NCBI RefSeq assembly: GCF_030546645.1
Contig: NZ_JAUOTO010000003.1
Span: 774,956 to 838,955 of the forward strand
Reading direction: 5' to 3'
Length of the DNA: 64,000 bases
Source of the DNA: Flavitalea plasmicola
GTDB lineage: Bacteria > Bacteroidota > Bacteroidia > Chitinophagales > Chitinophagaceae
Of this stretch, positions 1 through 7,321 are shown piece by piece. The notes below the pieces were generated by a model. That model did no database searches, was not told where the DNA came from, and saw nothing but the letters and a program-made list of their open reading frames with translations. The number at the start of each line of letters is the position of its first letter. Position 1 is the stretch's first letter. The position numbers and the translations under genes were made by a program.

Positions 1-2
1 AC

Positions 3-2393
3 CCCTCACTCAACGGCAATATCAGCGGCACGATCTGGAAGGGCGGCGGAGACGGGATCAATAGGAAGTACGACTTTACGTATGACAATGTCAACCGCCT
101 TACAGGCGCCGACTTTAACCAATACACCGGCAGCGCGTTTAACAAATCCGCCGGCGTCGACTTCAGCGTCAGCGGTCTGACCTATGATGCCAATGGCAAT
201 ATCCTGGCCATGAAGCAGCGGGGGCTTACCGTCACCACATCTTCCACCATCGATTCCCTGACCTATTCCTACAACTTCAGCGGTATCAGCAATAGGCTCC
301 TGGGCGTAACGGACGGCACCAACAACCAAAATTCTACCCTGGGCGATTTTCATTATAACCCCAATGGCAAGGGATCGGTGGACTACACCTACGACCAGAA
401 CGGGAACATGATCACCGACTTCAACAAAGGGATCAGTCCCATCACGTATAATCACCTGAACCTCCCTCAACAGGTGCATATCAAGAGCAAGGGCAACATC
501 ATCTACACCTACGATGCCGGGGGCAACAAACTGGCCAAGGTGACGATGGACAGCCTGTCCAAACATGCTACGACAACCCTGTACATGAACGGCTTTATCT
601 ATCAGCAGGGCGACACGATCATCACCCCCAATGCCGGCATCGACACCCTGCAATTCGTGGGTCATGAAGAAGGCCGGGCCAGATGGGCATTCCACCGGTA
701 TACCAATGGAACCACCGGCTACAAATGGGAATACGACTTCTTTGAGAAGGACCACCTGGGCAATACCAGGGAAGTGCTGACCCAGCAACGGGATACAGCG
801 CAATATATGGCTACGATGGAGGCCGCCTACCGGGCCACGGAGAACAAACTGTTCTACAATATACCGCTGACGAATGTCTGGAGCTATTATGTCAATGGCA
901 GCTCCGGTCCCAATCCCTTCGGAACGAGCGTCACCAATCCGAATGACTCCGTCTGCCGGATCAATGGCAATACCCCCCATGAAGGCCCGGCGATCATCTT
1001 AAAAGTGATGGCAGGCGACCTGTACCGGGTAGGGGTCAATTCTTTCTGGAAGTCCGGGCAGACATCGACGGGTACCACAGATGCCACGACCGATGTACTC
1101 AGCTCCCTGGCCAATGGCATTATCTCGATGGTAGGAGGCGCTAAGGGGGACTATAGCACCCTGAGTAATAGCTCGACCAGTCCCTTGCTGGGTGGGGTCA
1201 ATGCTTTCCGGAATGATAAAAATCCCACACCGCCAGTATATCCTAAAGCCTATTTGAACTACATAGCCCTCGATAACCAGTTCAATTATGATCAGTCGGC
1301 CAGCGGGGCCCTGGGAGTAGGAGCAGCGGATAATTTAATGTCCCTGGCCACGGATACTATCCGGATCAAAAAGAACGGATATTTGTATATTTACCTGCTG
1401 AATGAGACGAAGAGTGTCTCAGTGTTCTTTGATAATCTAAGTGTAACACATTATTCGGGACCGCTGCTGGAAGAGACGAATTATTATCCGTTTGGGTTGA
1501 CGATGGCTGGGATATCCGACAAAGCGTTAAAGGGCCAATACGCTCAGAATAAATACCAGTATAACGGTAAGGAACTGCAGAATAGGGAGTTTTCTGATGG
1601 AACAGGATTAGAAGAATATGACTATGATGCGAGATTTCAAGATCCCCAATTAGGGCTTTTTACCACTATCGATCCCTTATCAAATATTAACAGGAGGTGG
1701 AGCCCCTATTGCTATGCGGTAGATAACCCGGTTAGGTTTTTAGATCCTGATGGAAGAAATGCTACGGACGGCCCTAACATTGTTTCCTCAGTAGACATAG
1801 ACCGTAACGGTAAGGTAATTCATATAAATGAAGACGGCGATCCGGGAGTTTATATGATTGCTGATCCTAATGGTCCCAGGAGTTTGGTTGGCTTTATGGA
1901 CCCCAGTAAGAAATATACTATTGGCGGTCAATATCAATATTATGGCAAAAAGGACTATTATGAAAAATACCCTGTAACTTATCTTTGGGGAATGCTGTTG
2001 CCAAATCCTCAAGATCCGAATCCAGATCAAAATAATCTTCAGGAAGCAGGCCGTGCAGCGATGGGTAGTGTATTTCTCATTTTATTATTTGATCTTGACT
2101 TTCCTGAAGGTGGCGCAGGTGGTTTTGGGTTGACGTCTGCAAAGATGGGACGGATAATTGGATGGGGTGAAGGAGCGACTGCTGAAGCCGTTGCTCAGAC
2201 AAAAGCCTTGACTGAAAGTCTAACGTCGGAGCAGATTCAGCAATGGGCAAAGGGCGGGTTAACCAGGGAATGGGTAGCAAAGCAGTTGGAGCTTTATACT
2301 AAAGCTCTAGAAAAAGGTGGCAACAAATTAAAAAACATCAACCTTGAACCAAGGAAGGAATTGATGGAAAAAATACTAAGTTTATGGAAGTAA
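3..2393 (+). CDS. RHS-repeat polymorphic toxin, 3' part (5' end outside window)
   Basis: The frame is open from the window edge, so the first ATG at 210 is internal and the protein begins upstream. YD/RHS repeats are visible (YTYDQNGNMI, YTYDAGGNK). A conserved RHS core end follows (LGLFTTIDPL ... WSPYCYAVDNPVRFLDPDGR) around residues 560-600 of the visible part. RHS shells encapsulate a variable C-terminal toxin. Here the tip is the last ~200 residues, AT-richer than the repeat part and ending in a Lys/Leu-rich helical stretch (LTREWVAKQLELYTKALEKG). I do not recognise the toxin fold. The TAA stop overlaps the ATG of the downstream immunity-like gene. Family is certain; the toxic activity is inferred from architecture and context. 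Confidence 0.9.
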   Translation, partial: PSLNGNISGTIWKGGGDGINRKYDFTYDNVNRLTGADFNQYTGSAFNKSAGVDFSVSGLTYDANGNILAMKQRGLTVTTSSTIDSLTYSYNFSGISNRLLGVTDGTNNQNSTLGDFHYNPNGKGSVDYTYDQNGNMITDFNKGISPITYNHLNLPQQVHIKSKGNIIYTYDAGGNKLAKVTMDSLSKHATTTLYMNGFIYQQGDTIITPNAGIDTLQFVGHEEGRARWAFHRYTNGTTGYKWEYDFFEKDHLGNTREVLTQQRDTAQYMATMEAAYRATENKLFYNIPLTNVWSYYVNGSSGPNPFGTSVTNPNDSVCRINGNTPHEGPAIILKVMAGDLYRVGVNSFWKSGQTSTGTTDATTDVLSSLANGIISMVGGAKGDYSTLSNSSTSPLLGGVNAFRNDKNPTPPVYPKAYLNYIALDNQFNYDQSASGALGVGAADNLMSLATDTIRIKKNGYLYIYLLNETKSVSVFFDNLSVTHYSGPLLEETNYYPFGLTMAGISDKALKGQYAQNKYQYNGKELQNREFSDGTGLEEYDYDARFQDPQLGLFTTIDPLSNINRRWSPYCYAVDNPVRFLDPDGRNATDGPNIVSSVDIDRNGKVIHINEDGDPGVYMIADPNGPRSLVGFMDPSKKYTIGGQYQYYGKKDYYEKYPVTYLWGMLLPNPQDPNPDQNNLQEAGRAAMGSVFLILLFDLDFPEGGAGGFGLTSAKMGRIIGWGEGATAEAVAQTKALTESLTSEQIQQWAKGGLTREWVAKQLELYTKALEKGGNKLKNINLEPRKELMEKILSLWK

Positions 2394-2851
2394 TGGAAAT
2401 TGAAAAATCCGCGAAACAATTGTTAGAATTCTGGGGCAAGCAAAAAATCGTATCCCCCCCCAATAATCTGGACGACATTCTCTATTTTGAATTTTCAAAA
2501 AATATGCAGTTGCCTGATGACTTTAGACGTTTATATATGATGACAAATGGAATGGTCAGTCTGTTCCCAAATTATTTTGATGATGAAGGATTTTTGTTTT
2601 ATCCACTTCAAGAATTGACAACATTAGAAGAGGAATTTAATATAAACGGCGGTGGTGCCATTGAACACTGTCTAATCTTCGCGGAATTTATGCACAAAAG
2701 TTGGTGGTATGGAGTCAGATTTTCAAAGATTGAGGACAACTATGAGATTGGCATAATCTCGTCGGGAGATAAGTTTAAAGTAATTACCCCAAGCCTTGCA
2801 GAATTTATTCATTTATATTTGAACGACTCTCCGGTGCTCTACGAATATTGA
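2384..2851 (+). CDS. SUKH (SMI1/KNR4)-like immunity protein
   Basis: A 152-155 residue acidic protein overlapping the 3' end of the RHS gene. The start is ATG 2384 or ATG 2393; the latter forms a TAATG stop/start overlap that would couple translation. The pattern LPDDFRRLYMMTNG is typical of the SMI1/KNR4 (SUKH) superfamily, followed by a beta-rich middle (GIISSGDKFKVI) and a C-terminal SLAEFIHLYL helix. SUKH proteins are the commonest immunity proteins downstream of RHS and CDI toxins, so this probably neutralises the RHS C-terminal toxin. The family is assigned from motif shape and context. Confidence 0.75.
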   Translation: MEVMEIEKSAKQLLEFWGKQKIVSPPNNLDDILYFEFSKNMQLPDDFRRLYMMTNGMVSLFPNYFDDEGFLFYPLQELTTLEEEFNINGGGAIEHCLIFAEFMHKSWWYGVRFSKIEDNYEIGIISSGDKFKVITPSLAEFIHLYLNDSPVLYEY

Positions 2852-3087
2852 TGGATAGCTTTTGCATTTACACAGACAGGTATAATGGGGATAAACAATT
2901 AATGGGCTTACACGGTTCCCACTGCCCCATAAAATCTCCCGCCCAATTATCCAAGGCACCCAGATCCAGGTGCTTAGTGAGGGGAGGTTCAGCAGGATTA
3001 GGCCTGGATTGTTTCCGCCTTTGGTAATTGTAAAAAAGGAACAATCCGGCAGGGTGTTTCCTAAATGGGATACACATTGACAGAGAC
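2852..3087. other. Non-coding gap after the immunity gene
   Basis: About 235 bases without a convincing gene. A minus-strand open frame covers it (2868-3101), but I recognise no domain in it and it runs into the downstream gene. It may be decayed DNA at the edge between the RHS locus and the mobile element. Confidence 0.4.
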
Positions 3088-3402
3088 TTACCTGTTTTCA
3101 CATTTACTCATAAGTTGATCGATGCGGTAGAGGGCTATATTCTTCAGTACAGCTGTTCGACTGACACCGAAAAGCATTGTCGCAAGATCAAGGACTCCGC
3201 CTATATGTTTTCCCTGGCCTATGCGAAATTTATTTATGCCATTGTCGACATATACTATACCTTTCTTTGGAAATACTGCCGGGAAGAGGGCGTACCCGCG
3301 AGCACTTATGAGGGAATCATACCCTAATATCTCCAGGTAGGACTTTACGCTTAAGTTGTTTACAGCGTCGACTTGTTTCTTCCTGTCTATCTTCTGTGTC
3401 AT
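3088..3402 (-). CDS. Small CHC2-like primase-fragment protein without zinc cysteines
   Basis: A 104-residue protein whose layout resembles the N-terminal CHC2 domain of mobile-element primases: an N-terminal helix (LSVKSYLEILGYDSLI), a YALFPAVFPKKG strand, a short VYVDNGINKFRIG segment, then GGVLDLATMLFGVS, which matches the usual GGNxIDLV turn-helix. The CHC2 cysteine ligands are absent; the only Cys is in the last residues. It ends where the Toprim catalytic domain would begin, so it is either a stand-alone DNA-binding derivative or a primase remnant. The start is ATG at 3402. Low-scoring but plausible family call. Confidence 0.5.
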   Translation of the reverse strand: MTQKIDRKKQVDAVNNLSVKSYLEILGYDSLISARGYALFPAVFPKKGIVYVDNGINKFRIGQGKHIGGVLDLATMLFGVSRTAVLKNIALYRIDQLMSKCENR

Positions 3403-3718
3403 AACGTAATGTTTAGATGTTAAAAGAAATTAAACCGGGTATTCCGGCGTGGGGCTGGTCGAATGCCAAGGAGGAACGGAATAACGAGGTGTACGGTACC
3501 GCTTCCTGTGATCCGATGCACGTGCAGGATCCTGTGTTGAGATTTAGTAGTGAATCGTTTATGCCGTAGTTCCTTGGCGAGGCCGGACATGAGCCGACCT
3601 TTGCGGTTAATTTCTTTTACTTCAGGGGATTTATTAGGCGGGAGGGCTTAATTAAACTAGCGCGCCAAATCAAATATTTGAAATTTATAATATAAAATAC
3701 AGCGCAACTATAACCAGG
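3403..3718. other. 316-base gap; possible 50-codon open frame
   Basis: No gene can be supported. A plus-strand frame of 50 codons runs from ATG 3417 to TAG 3569, and a minus-strand frame overlaps it. Neither gives a recognisable protein. The last ~60 bases (3660-3718) are strongly AT-rich, which may be downstream sequence of the minus-strand gene at 3719. Confidence 0.3.
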
Positions 3719-4075
3719 TTACTCAGGCGCATATCCGACAAAGATGTATTTGTTTTCTGGTCGCTTTTGCTTATCAAACACTTCATAGCAGAGCGCAGGC
3801 TCCCATTTATCAACGTAAATTTCAAATTGGCGTTGGAACTCGTTGGAATACATTTCAAGGTTCCTCGGTAATTTACCGCATTTCAGCGCATTAAGCCACC
3901 TGGAGAGGTCGACGTCCGGCGGTGTTTCAACCAGCAGAAAGCCGGATTTTGCGTTAAGGTCTCCTGAGTAACCATCCTGGTAGCCATTCTCAGATTGCGC
4001 GTCTTCGCATGCGGCATTGTAGGCTTCATCAGCGTTTTTTCCATACGCGACACGAGTGAATGCAGTTGATCCCAT
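3719..4075 (-). CDS. Conserved-looking hypothetical protein, 118 aa
   Basis: Not recognised. The protein is soluble, with no signal peptide or membrane segment. It starts MGSTAFTRVAYGKNADEAYN and carries a glycine/tyrosine-rich stretch (ENGYQDGYSGDLNAKSGF), then a C-terminal part rich in aromatic residues (YVDKWEPALCYEVF, KYIFVGYAPE). Codon use is normal and the frame is clean, so it is probably real. It lies 48 bases downstream of the SymE-like gene on the same strand and may be co-transcribed with it. No function can be assigned. Confidence 0.6.
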   Translation of the reverse strand: MGSTAFTRVAYGKNADEAYNAACEDAQSENGYQDGYSGDLNAKSGFLLVETPPDVDLSRWLNALKCGKLPRNLEMYSNEFQRQFEIYVDKWEPALCYEVFDKQKRPENKYIFVGYAPE

Positions 4076-4123
4076 AAAAAAGTAATTAAAGGATAAGAAT
4101 TATGGTATGTATTAATGACTGGG

Positions 4124-4381
4124 CTACGCGGTTTTTGAGAAATCCAGCTCCATCATCGTCGATTGCAACTGCATTTCCAATTTCTTCTTTTTTTCCATCA
4201 GGCACTCTTCAGCGGAAAGTGGTACGCGCTTAATGAGGATATCACCGGAGTCGGTTTTAGTGACGGCGATCCTGTCGCCAACGGTATATCCCCATTCCTC
4301 CAGCCAGGCACCCGTAAGGGTGATCTTTGAATGATCGCGGACAGATGGGCATACTGTCAAGGTTCTTATATTGTTTTCCAT
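4124..4381 (-). CDS. SymE-like / SpoVT-AbrB-fold protein, 85 aa
   Basis: Residues 6-55 follow the SymE pattern: a first strand (RTLTVCPS), then ITLTGAWLEEWGYTVGDRIAV and a final strand with DILIKRVP. SymE proteins have the swapped-hairpin AbrB fold. The E. coli member is an SOS-induced toxin of a type I system, while Bacteroidota versions near mobile elements are uncharacterised. The last 30 residues form a charged helix (EKKKKLEMQLQ). It is divergent from the XRE gene at 4545 with a 163-base shared control region. A toxin role is only a possibility; it could equally be a DNA-binding regulator. Confidence 0.7.
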   Translation of the reverse strand: MENNIRTLTVCPSVRDHSKITLTGAWLEEWGYTVGDRIAVTKTDSGDILIKRVPLSAEECLMEKKKKLEMQLQSTMMELDFSKTA

Positions 4382-4468
4382 TGTGTAAGAAGGTTAAAGG
4401 TGATTATATTTGAGGATTAGGTAAAAGGATTAAAAAAGTCATAGGGCCCGGGCCAACCCTATCTAATA

Positions 4469-4476
4469 CAAATATA
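4469..4476 (-). promoter_or_regulatory. Candidate -7 element for the SymE-like gene
   Basis: Read on the minus strand this is TATATTTG, an exact fit to the Bacteroidota -7 consensus TAnnTTTG. It lies about 90 bases upstream of the minus-strand start at 4381 and overlaps the first of two dyad repeats, which would let a bound repressor block it. No clear -33 TTG is present at the usual spacing. Confidence 0.35.
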
Positions 4477-4508
4477 GCTAAAAGCTAGATTTAACTATCT
4501 AAAAGATA
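4475..4508. promoter_or_regulatory. Twin dyad operator between XRE and SymE-like genes
   Basis: Two related 13-base inverted repeats, TAGCTAAAAGCTA (4475-4487) and TATCTAAAAGATA (4496-4508), have 5-base arms around an AAA centre. Their centres are 21 bases apart, i.e. two helical turns, so dimers bound at both would sit on one face of the DNA. They lie in the divergent intergenic region. The natural candidate ligand is the XRE protein encoded at 4545. Binding is inferred. Confidence 0.5.
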
Positions 4509-4544
4509 GAATTATATTGTTAACGGCACGTTAATGTTTGCTGA

Positions 4545-4778
4545 ATGGATAAGATTACTTATAACCGCATTAAGGTGGCATTGGCTGAAAAGGGCATTTC
4601 AAACAAAGCTCTGGCCGAAGCATTAGAAGTAAGTGAAGACACCGTCTCCACCTGGTGCGTACAGCGCAAGCAACCATCATGGGAAAACTTGTATGCGATT
4701 GCTGACTTTTTGGAAATGGACGTTAGGGCCCTCCTCGTTCCCAATAAAAAATCCCCTACAAAGGATTTCAAATTTTAA
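4545..4778 (+). CDS. XRE-family helix-turn-helix regulator, 77 aa
   Basis: A single Cro/CI-type HTH domain spans residues 5-65: helix 1 (ITYNRIKVALAEKG), ISNKALAEALEVSEDTVSTW for helices 2 and 3, then SWENLYAIADFLEMDVRALL. This is almost the entire protein. Such small XRE proteins act as repressors or antitoxins in mobile elements. It is divergent from the SymE-like gene, and twin dyads lie between them, suggesting autoregulation and control of the neighbour. DNA binding is well supported; the target is inferred. Confidence 0.88.
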   Translation: MDKITYNRIKVALAEKGISNKALAEALEVSEDTVSTWCVQRKQPSWENLYAIADFLEMDVRALLVPNKKSPTKDFKF

Positions 4779-4942
4779 ATGCTGCTTAGGCGTATCCGTT
4801 AGATTAATTTTTTTTCGTTTTCTGCATTTCGTATCTTTGTCTTTCATCCTCACTATCCCAATCAACCTACCTACATAGTTCAAGCGTGTGCCCTAAAGTT
4901 CGCCCTTAGGGGCCTGGGGTTTATTATCATTAATCTTATGCC

Positions 4943-5842
4943 ATGGGACAAAGAAAGGATACCCTTTGGAAGGGTGTATTGGAGTGGGTCTTCGAAGACC
5001 TTTTGCGATTCGTTTTTCCGGAAGCAGACACCGTATTCGACATACAAAAAGGTTTCGGTTTCCTGGATAAGGAGCTGGCCGAGATGTACCCGGAGCCGGA
5101 GAAGAAAACAAACGTGCGCGTCGTCGATAAGCTGGTGAAAGCATTCCGTAAAGACGGCGGCGAAGAATGGGTGCTGATCCACATTGAAATACAGGATCAA
5201 ACGAAGGTGAAGGATAGACCGTTGTTTCCCGAGCGTATGTTCCGTTATTTCATCCGCTGTTATGATAGATACCAAAAGCCGGTGGCGGCTATTTCAATCT
5301 TCACGGGACGGGATGGAAAGCGATTGCCGGGCAGGTATGAGTATTCGTTCATGAACACGCGGCTACAATATCAGTACAATACGCTTTGCATCCTGGACTA
5401 TTCGGATCAGGAGTTAGGAGAGAGTAAGAATCCGTTTGCATGGGTGATGCTGGTGGCTAAGATTGCACTTCTAAAGGGCAAAGAGGTGGATGCGGCACTG
5501 CTAAAAGGGAAGTTATTTATTTTCAGGAAATTGTACGAGAATGGCGTTTTTGAGAAACGAAAATTGCAGGCCATTTTAACCTTTTTGAACAATTATGTCC
5601 GGTTTGAAAATAAGGAAACATATCGTACCTTTAATAACGAAATTGACAAGATCACCGAAAAAGAGAATACCATGGATATTTTTGAAATAGCAGCAGAAAT
5701 GAGGGCGGAGGAAAAGGCTTGGGTGATAGTAAAAAACCTCCTTACAAAAACTTCTCATCCTGTGGAAGAGATTGCATCGCTTGCAGATGTTTCTATCGAC
5801 TTTGTAAAAGAGGTAAAGAAAAGTCTGAAAAGGAAGAAGTAA
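4943..5842 (+). CDS. Rpn/YhgA-like PD-(D/E)XK nuclease-transposase family protein
   Basis: The 299-residue protein has the typical start of this family (FWKGV-like: TLWKGVLEWVFEDLLRFVFP), a KTNVRVVDKLVKAF segment carrying the nuclease Asp, and the WVLIHIEIQDQ strand whose E-x-Q is the hallmark of the PD-(D/E)XK core. RMFRYFIRCYDRY and PVAAISIFT complete the core, followed by a helical C-terminal half that ends in a Lys-rich tail. Rpn proteins promote RecA-independent recombination through DNA cleavage; Bacteroidota carry many scattered copies. Start ATG 4943 fits the family start. A stem-loop terminator follows. Confidence 0.85.
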   Translation: MGQRKDTLWKGVLEWVFEDLLRFVFPEADTVFDIQKGFGFLDKELAEMYPEPEKKTNVRVVDKLVKAFRKDGGEEWVLIHIEIQDQTKVKDRPLFPERMFRYFIRCYDRYQKPVAAISIFTGRDGKRLPGRYEYSFMNTRLQYQYNTLCILDYSDQELGESKNPFAWVMLVAKIALLKGKEVDAALLKGKLFIFRKLYENGVFEKRKLQAILTFLNNYVRFENKETYRTFNNEIDKITEKENTMDIFEIAAEMRAEEKAWVIVKNLLTKTSHPVEEIASLADVSIDFVKEVKKSLKRKK

Positions 5843-5862
5843 TCTTTCATTGAAAATATTTG

Positions 5863-5896
5863 AAGCCGCCCGGTTATCCAGGCGGCTTTTGCTTTT
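5863..5896 (+). terminator. Rho-independent terminator of the Rpn-family gene
   Basis: Perfect 8-base stem AAGCCGCC/GGCGGCTT with a 10-base loop, followed by TTGCTTTT, 20 bases after the TAA of the nuclease gene. Confidence 0.75.
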
Positions 5897-5913
5897 ATGC
5901 CTGTTGAGCAGAC

Positions 5914-5929
5914 TACGTACATGTACGTA
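5914..5929. promoter_or_regulatory. 16-base perfect palindrome upstream of rteC
   Basis: TACGTACATGTACGTA is its own reverse complement, 142 bases before the rteC start in a region without a plus-strand gene. It could be an operator for a dimeric regulator. Nothing in the sequence identifies the ligand. Confidence 0.4.
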
Positions 5930-6070
5930 ATGATAAGGTGTCGGGCTTCGCTGGTTTCGGGTGTTACCATGGGAATTTGGGTGGATTTTGCGCGGTAGAC
6001 TGATCCGGAGCAGTAAAGCTGCCAGGTTGTTCTAGTTTTAGGGTCGTTTGGAATCTTAAACTGGGCAGCC

Positions 6071-6901
6071 ATGACAAAACCATTTGATGCATTATACGCA
6101 GATCTGGAAAAATCCCTGAAGCTGGCTGAGCGGAGCCATCAGGGCCCTGATAAATATTTACATGGGATTGAGTTGATCCGGACCAGCATAGAGAAATTGC
6201 ATATCCAGGGTGTTAAATTCATCCGGGAGGGGCCCAGGGAGGTTGAGTTTTTCCGGCAGGTATGGCCGGCCTTTTATGCAAAGCTGTTATTGTATATTCA
6301 GCTGCACGGCGCGGAGCTGCGCCGGGCAATGGTGTCGGCTGACGGTTGGCCTGCGGTGATCGGACAGGAGGAGGCCCGGATCGCGGCTTTCTTCCGGACC
6401 AACCAGGGTTTCTGGCAGTATTACCAGAGTGGGGCCCCGGTGATCAATGTGCAATTTACCCGGACCTACAGCCGGGGCAGGATCTTCGAACCGCTGGCCC
6501 TGGTAGTGGACCGGGACGGTGCGACCTTGGCCAGCTACCGGGCGGCGTGGTGCCTGGCCATGCAGGGTTACGGGGAATGGCTCAAGGAGGAACGGGCGCG
6601 GCTGTCGACGGGTATGGTTTCGGCGGCGGACCTGGGGTACAGTTGGGGCGCGTCGGATGCGGACCTGGCGGAGTGGCTGTTCGGTATACAGGCAGTGGGG
6701 GCTATCCGTTATAAAGGTGCGCCGGCAGATGTCAGCAGGTTACAAAAATGGGCCCGGCTGGCGGTTGGCCGGGAGGTGGCAAACATTTACGACAGGGCGC
6801 GGGTGCTTCGCAACCGGAAGAAGGAGCGGCTGGCCTTCACTAAGAAAATTTCTGACGCACTGGAAAAGAAATGGGACCAGGCGGAGGGGAAGTTTGAGTG
6901 A
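6071..6901 (+). CDS. rteC: RteC-domain protein, conjugative transposon regulator
   Basis: The 276-residue protein matches RteC of Bacteroides conjugative transposons. It has an N-terminal helical half (FDALYADLEKSLKLAE ... LIRTSIEKLHIQG), the segment FFRQVWPAFYAKLLLYIQLH, and a C-terminal winged-helix-like region (WGASDADLAEWLFGIQAVGAI ... DVSRLQKWARLAVGREVANIYD) that recalls the DNA-binding half. In CTnDOT, RteC activates the excision operon in response to RteA/RteB. Here no RteA/B-like two-component pair is visible nearby. Coding-strand G-richness is like the tra genes, so it belongs to the same element. The ATG overlaps the start of a minus-strand open frame. Confidence 0.85.
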   Translation: MTKPFDALYADLEKSLKLAERSHQGPDKYLHGIELIRTSIEKLHIQGVKFIREGPREVEFFRQVWPAFYAKLLLYIQLHGAELRRAMVSADGWPAVIGQEEARIAAFFRTNQGFWQYYQSGAPVINVQFTRTYSRGRIFEPLALVVDRDGATLASYRAAWCLAMQGYGEWLKEERARLSTGMVSAADLGYSWGASDADLAEWLFGIQAVGAIRYKGAPADVSRLQKWARLAVGREVANIYDRARVLRNRKKERLAFTKKISDALEKKWDQAEGKFE

Positions 6902-7321
6902 GGACACGCTGCCATTGTAGGTTGGGTGCCACATGCCCGAACAGCGGCTCCCCGAATATGGGCGCATCCCGATGATCAGCCCCCAATAATAATATCCGAG
7001 AAAAGCCGCCTCCCCCGGAGGGGGACGGGAGGGGGAGAAAAAGCTTCCTTTTTACCAAAACGCCTGGATATAAAGTAGCCGCTATTGTAAACGTCAACAT
7101 CATTTGCTCGTCCTCAATTGTTTTATTTTTCAACTGTACACTTGCAATAGCCGGATTGGCCGAAAGTGAATGGGGGGGATCCACTTTTTGTTTCTCTCTT
7201 TCGAAAGACCGGGATCGGAAAAGATTCGCTGATCTTTCCTAAATGTTATGAAGAAATAGACACTATATTAATTGCTAAAAAAGCAGTAGAAAGACTCAAT
7301 AAGAGCAGATTTATTTTGGCT
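6902..7321. other. 420-base gap between rteC and the membrane-protein gene
   Basis: No gene is supported. A GC-rich imperfect hairpin (CCTCCCCCGGAGGGGGA around 7010-7025) lies in the first half and could weakly end transcription. A plus-strand frame (7166-7405) lies mostly in AT-rich DNA and overlaps the membrane gene's 3' end, so I treat it as chance. Confidence 0.4.

Noticed and set aside
6-980. Long minus-strand open frame across the RHS gene
   Set aside because: It is a shadow of the repeat-rich RHS frame and gives no recognisable protein.
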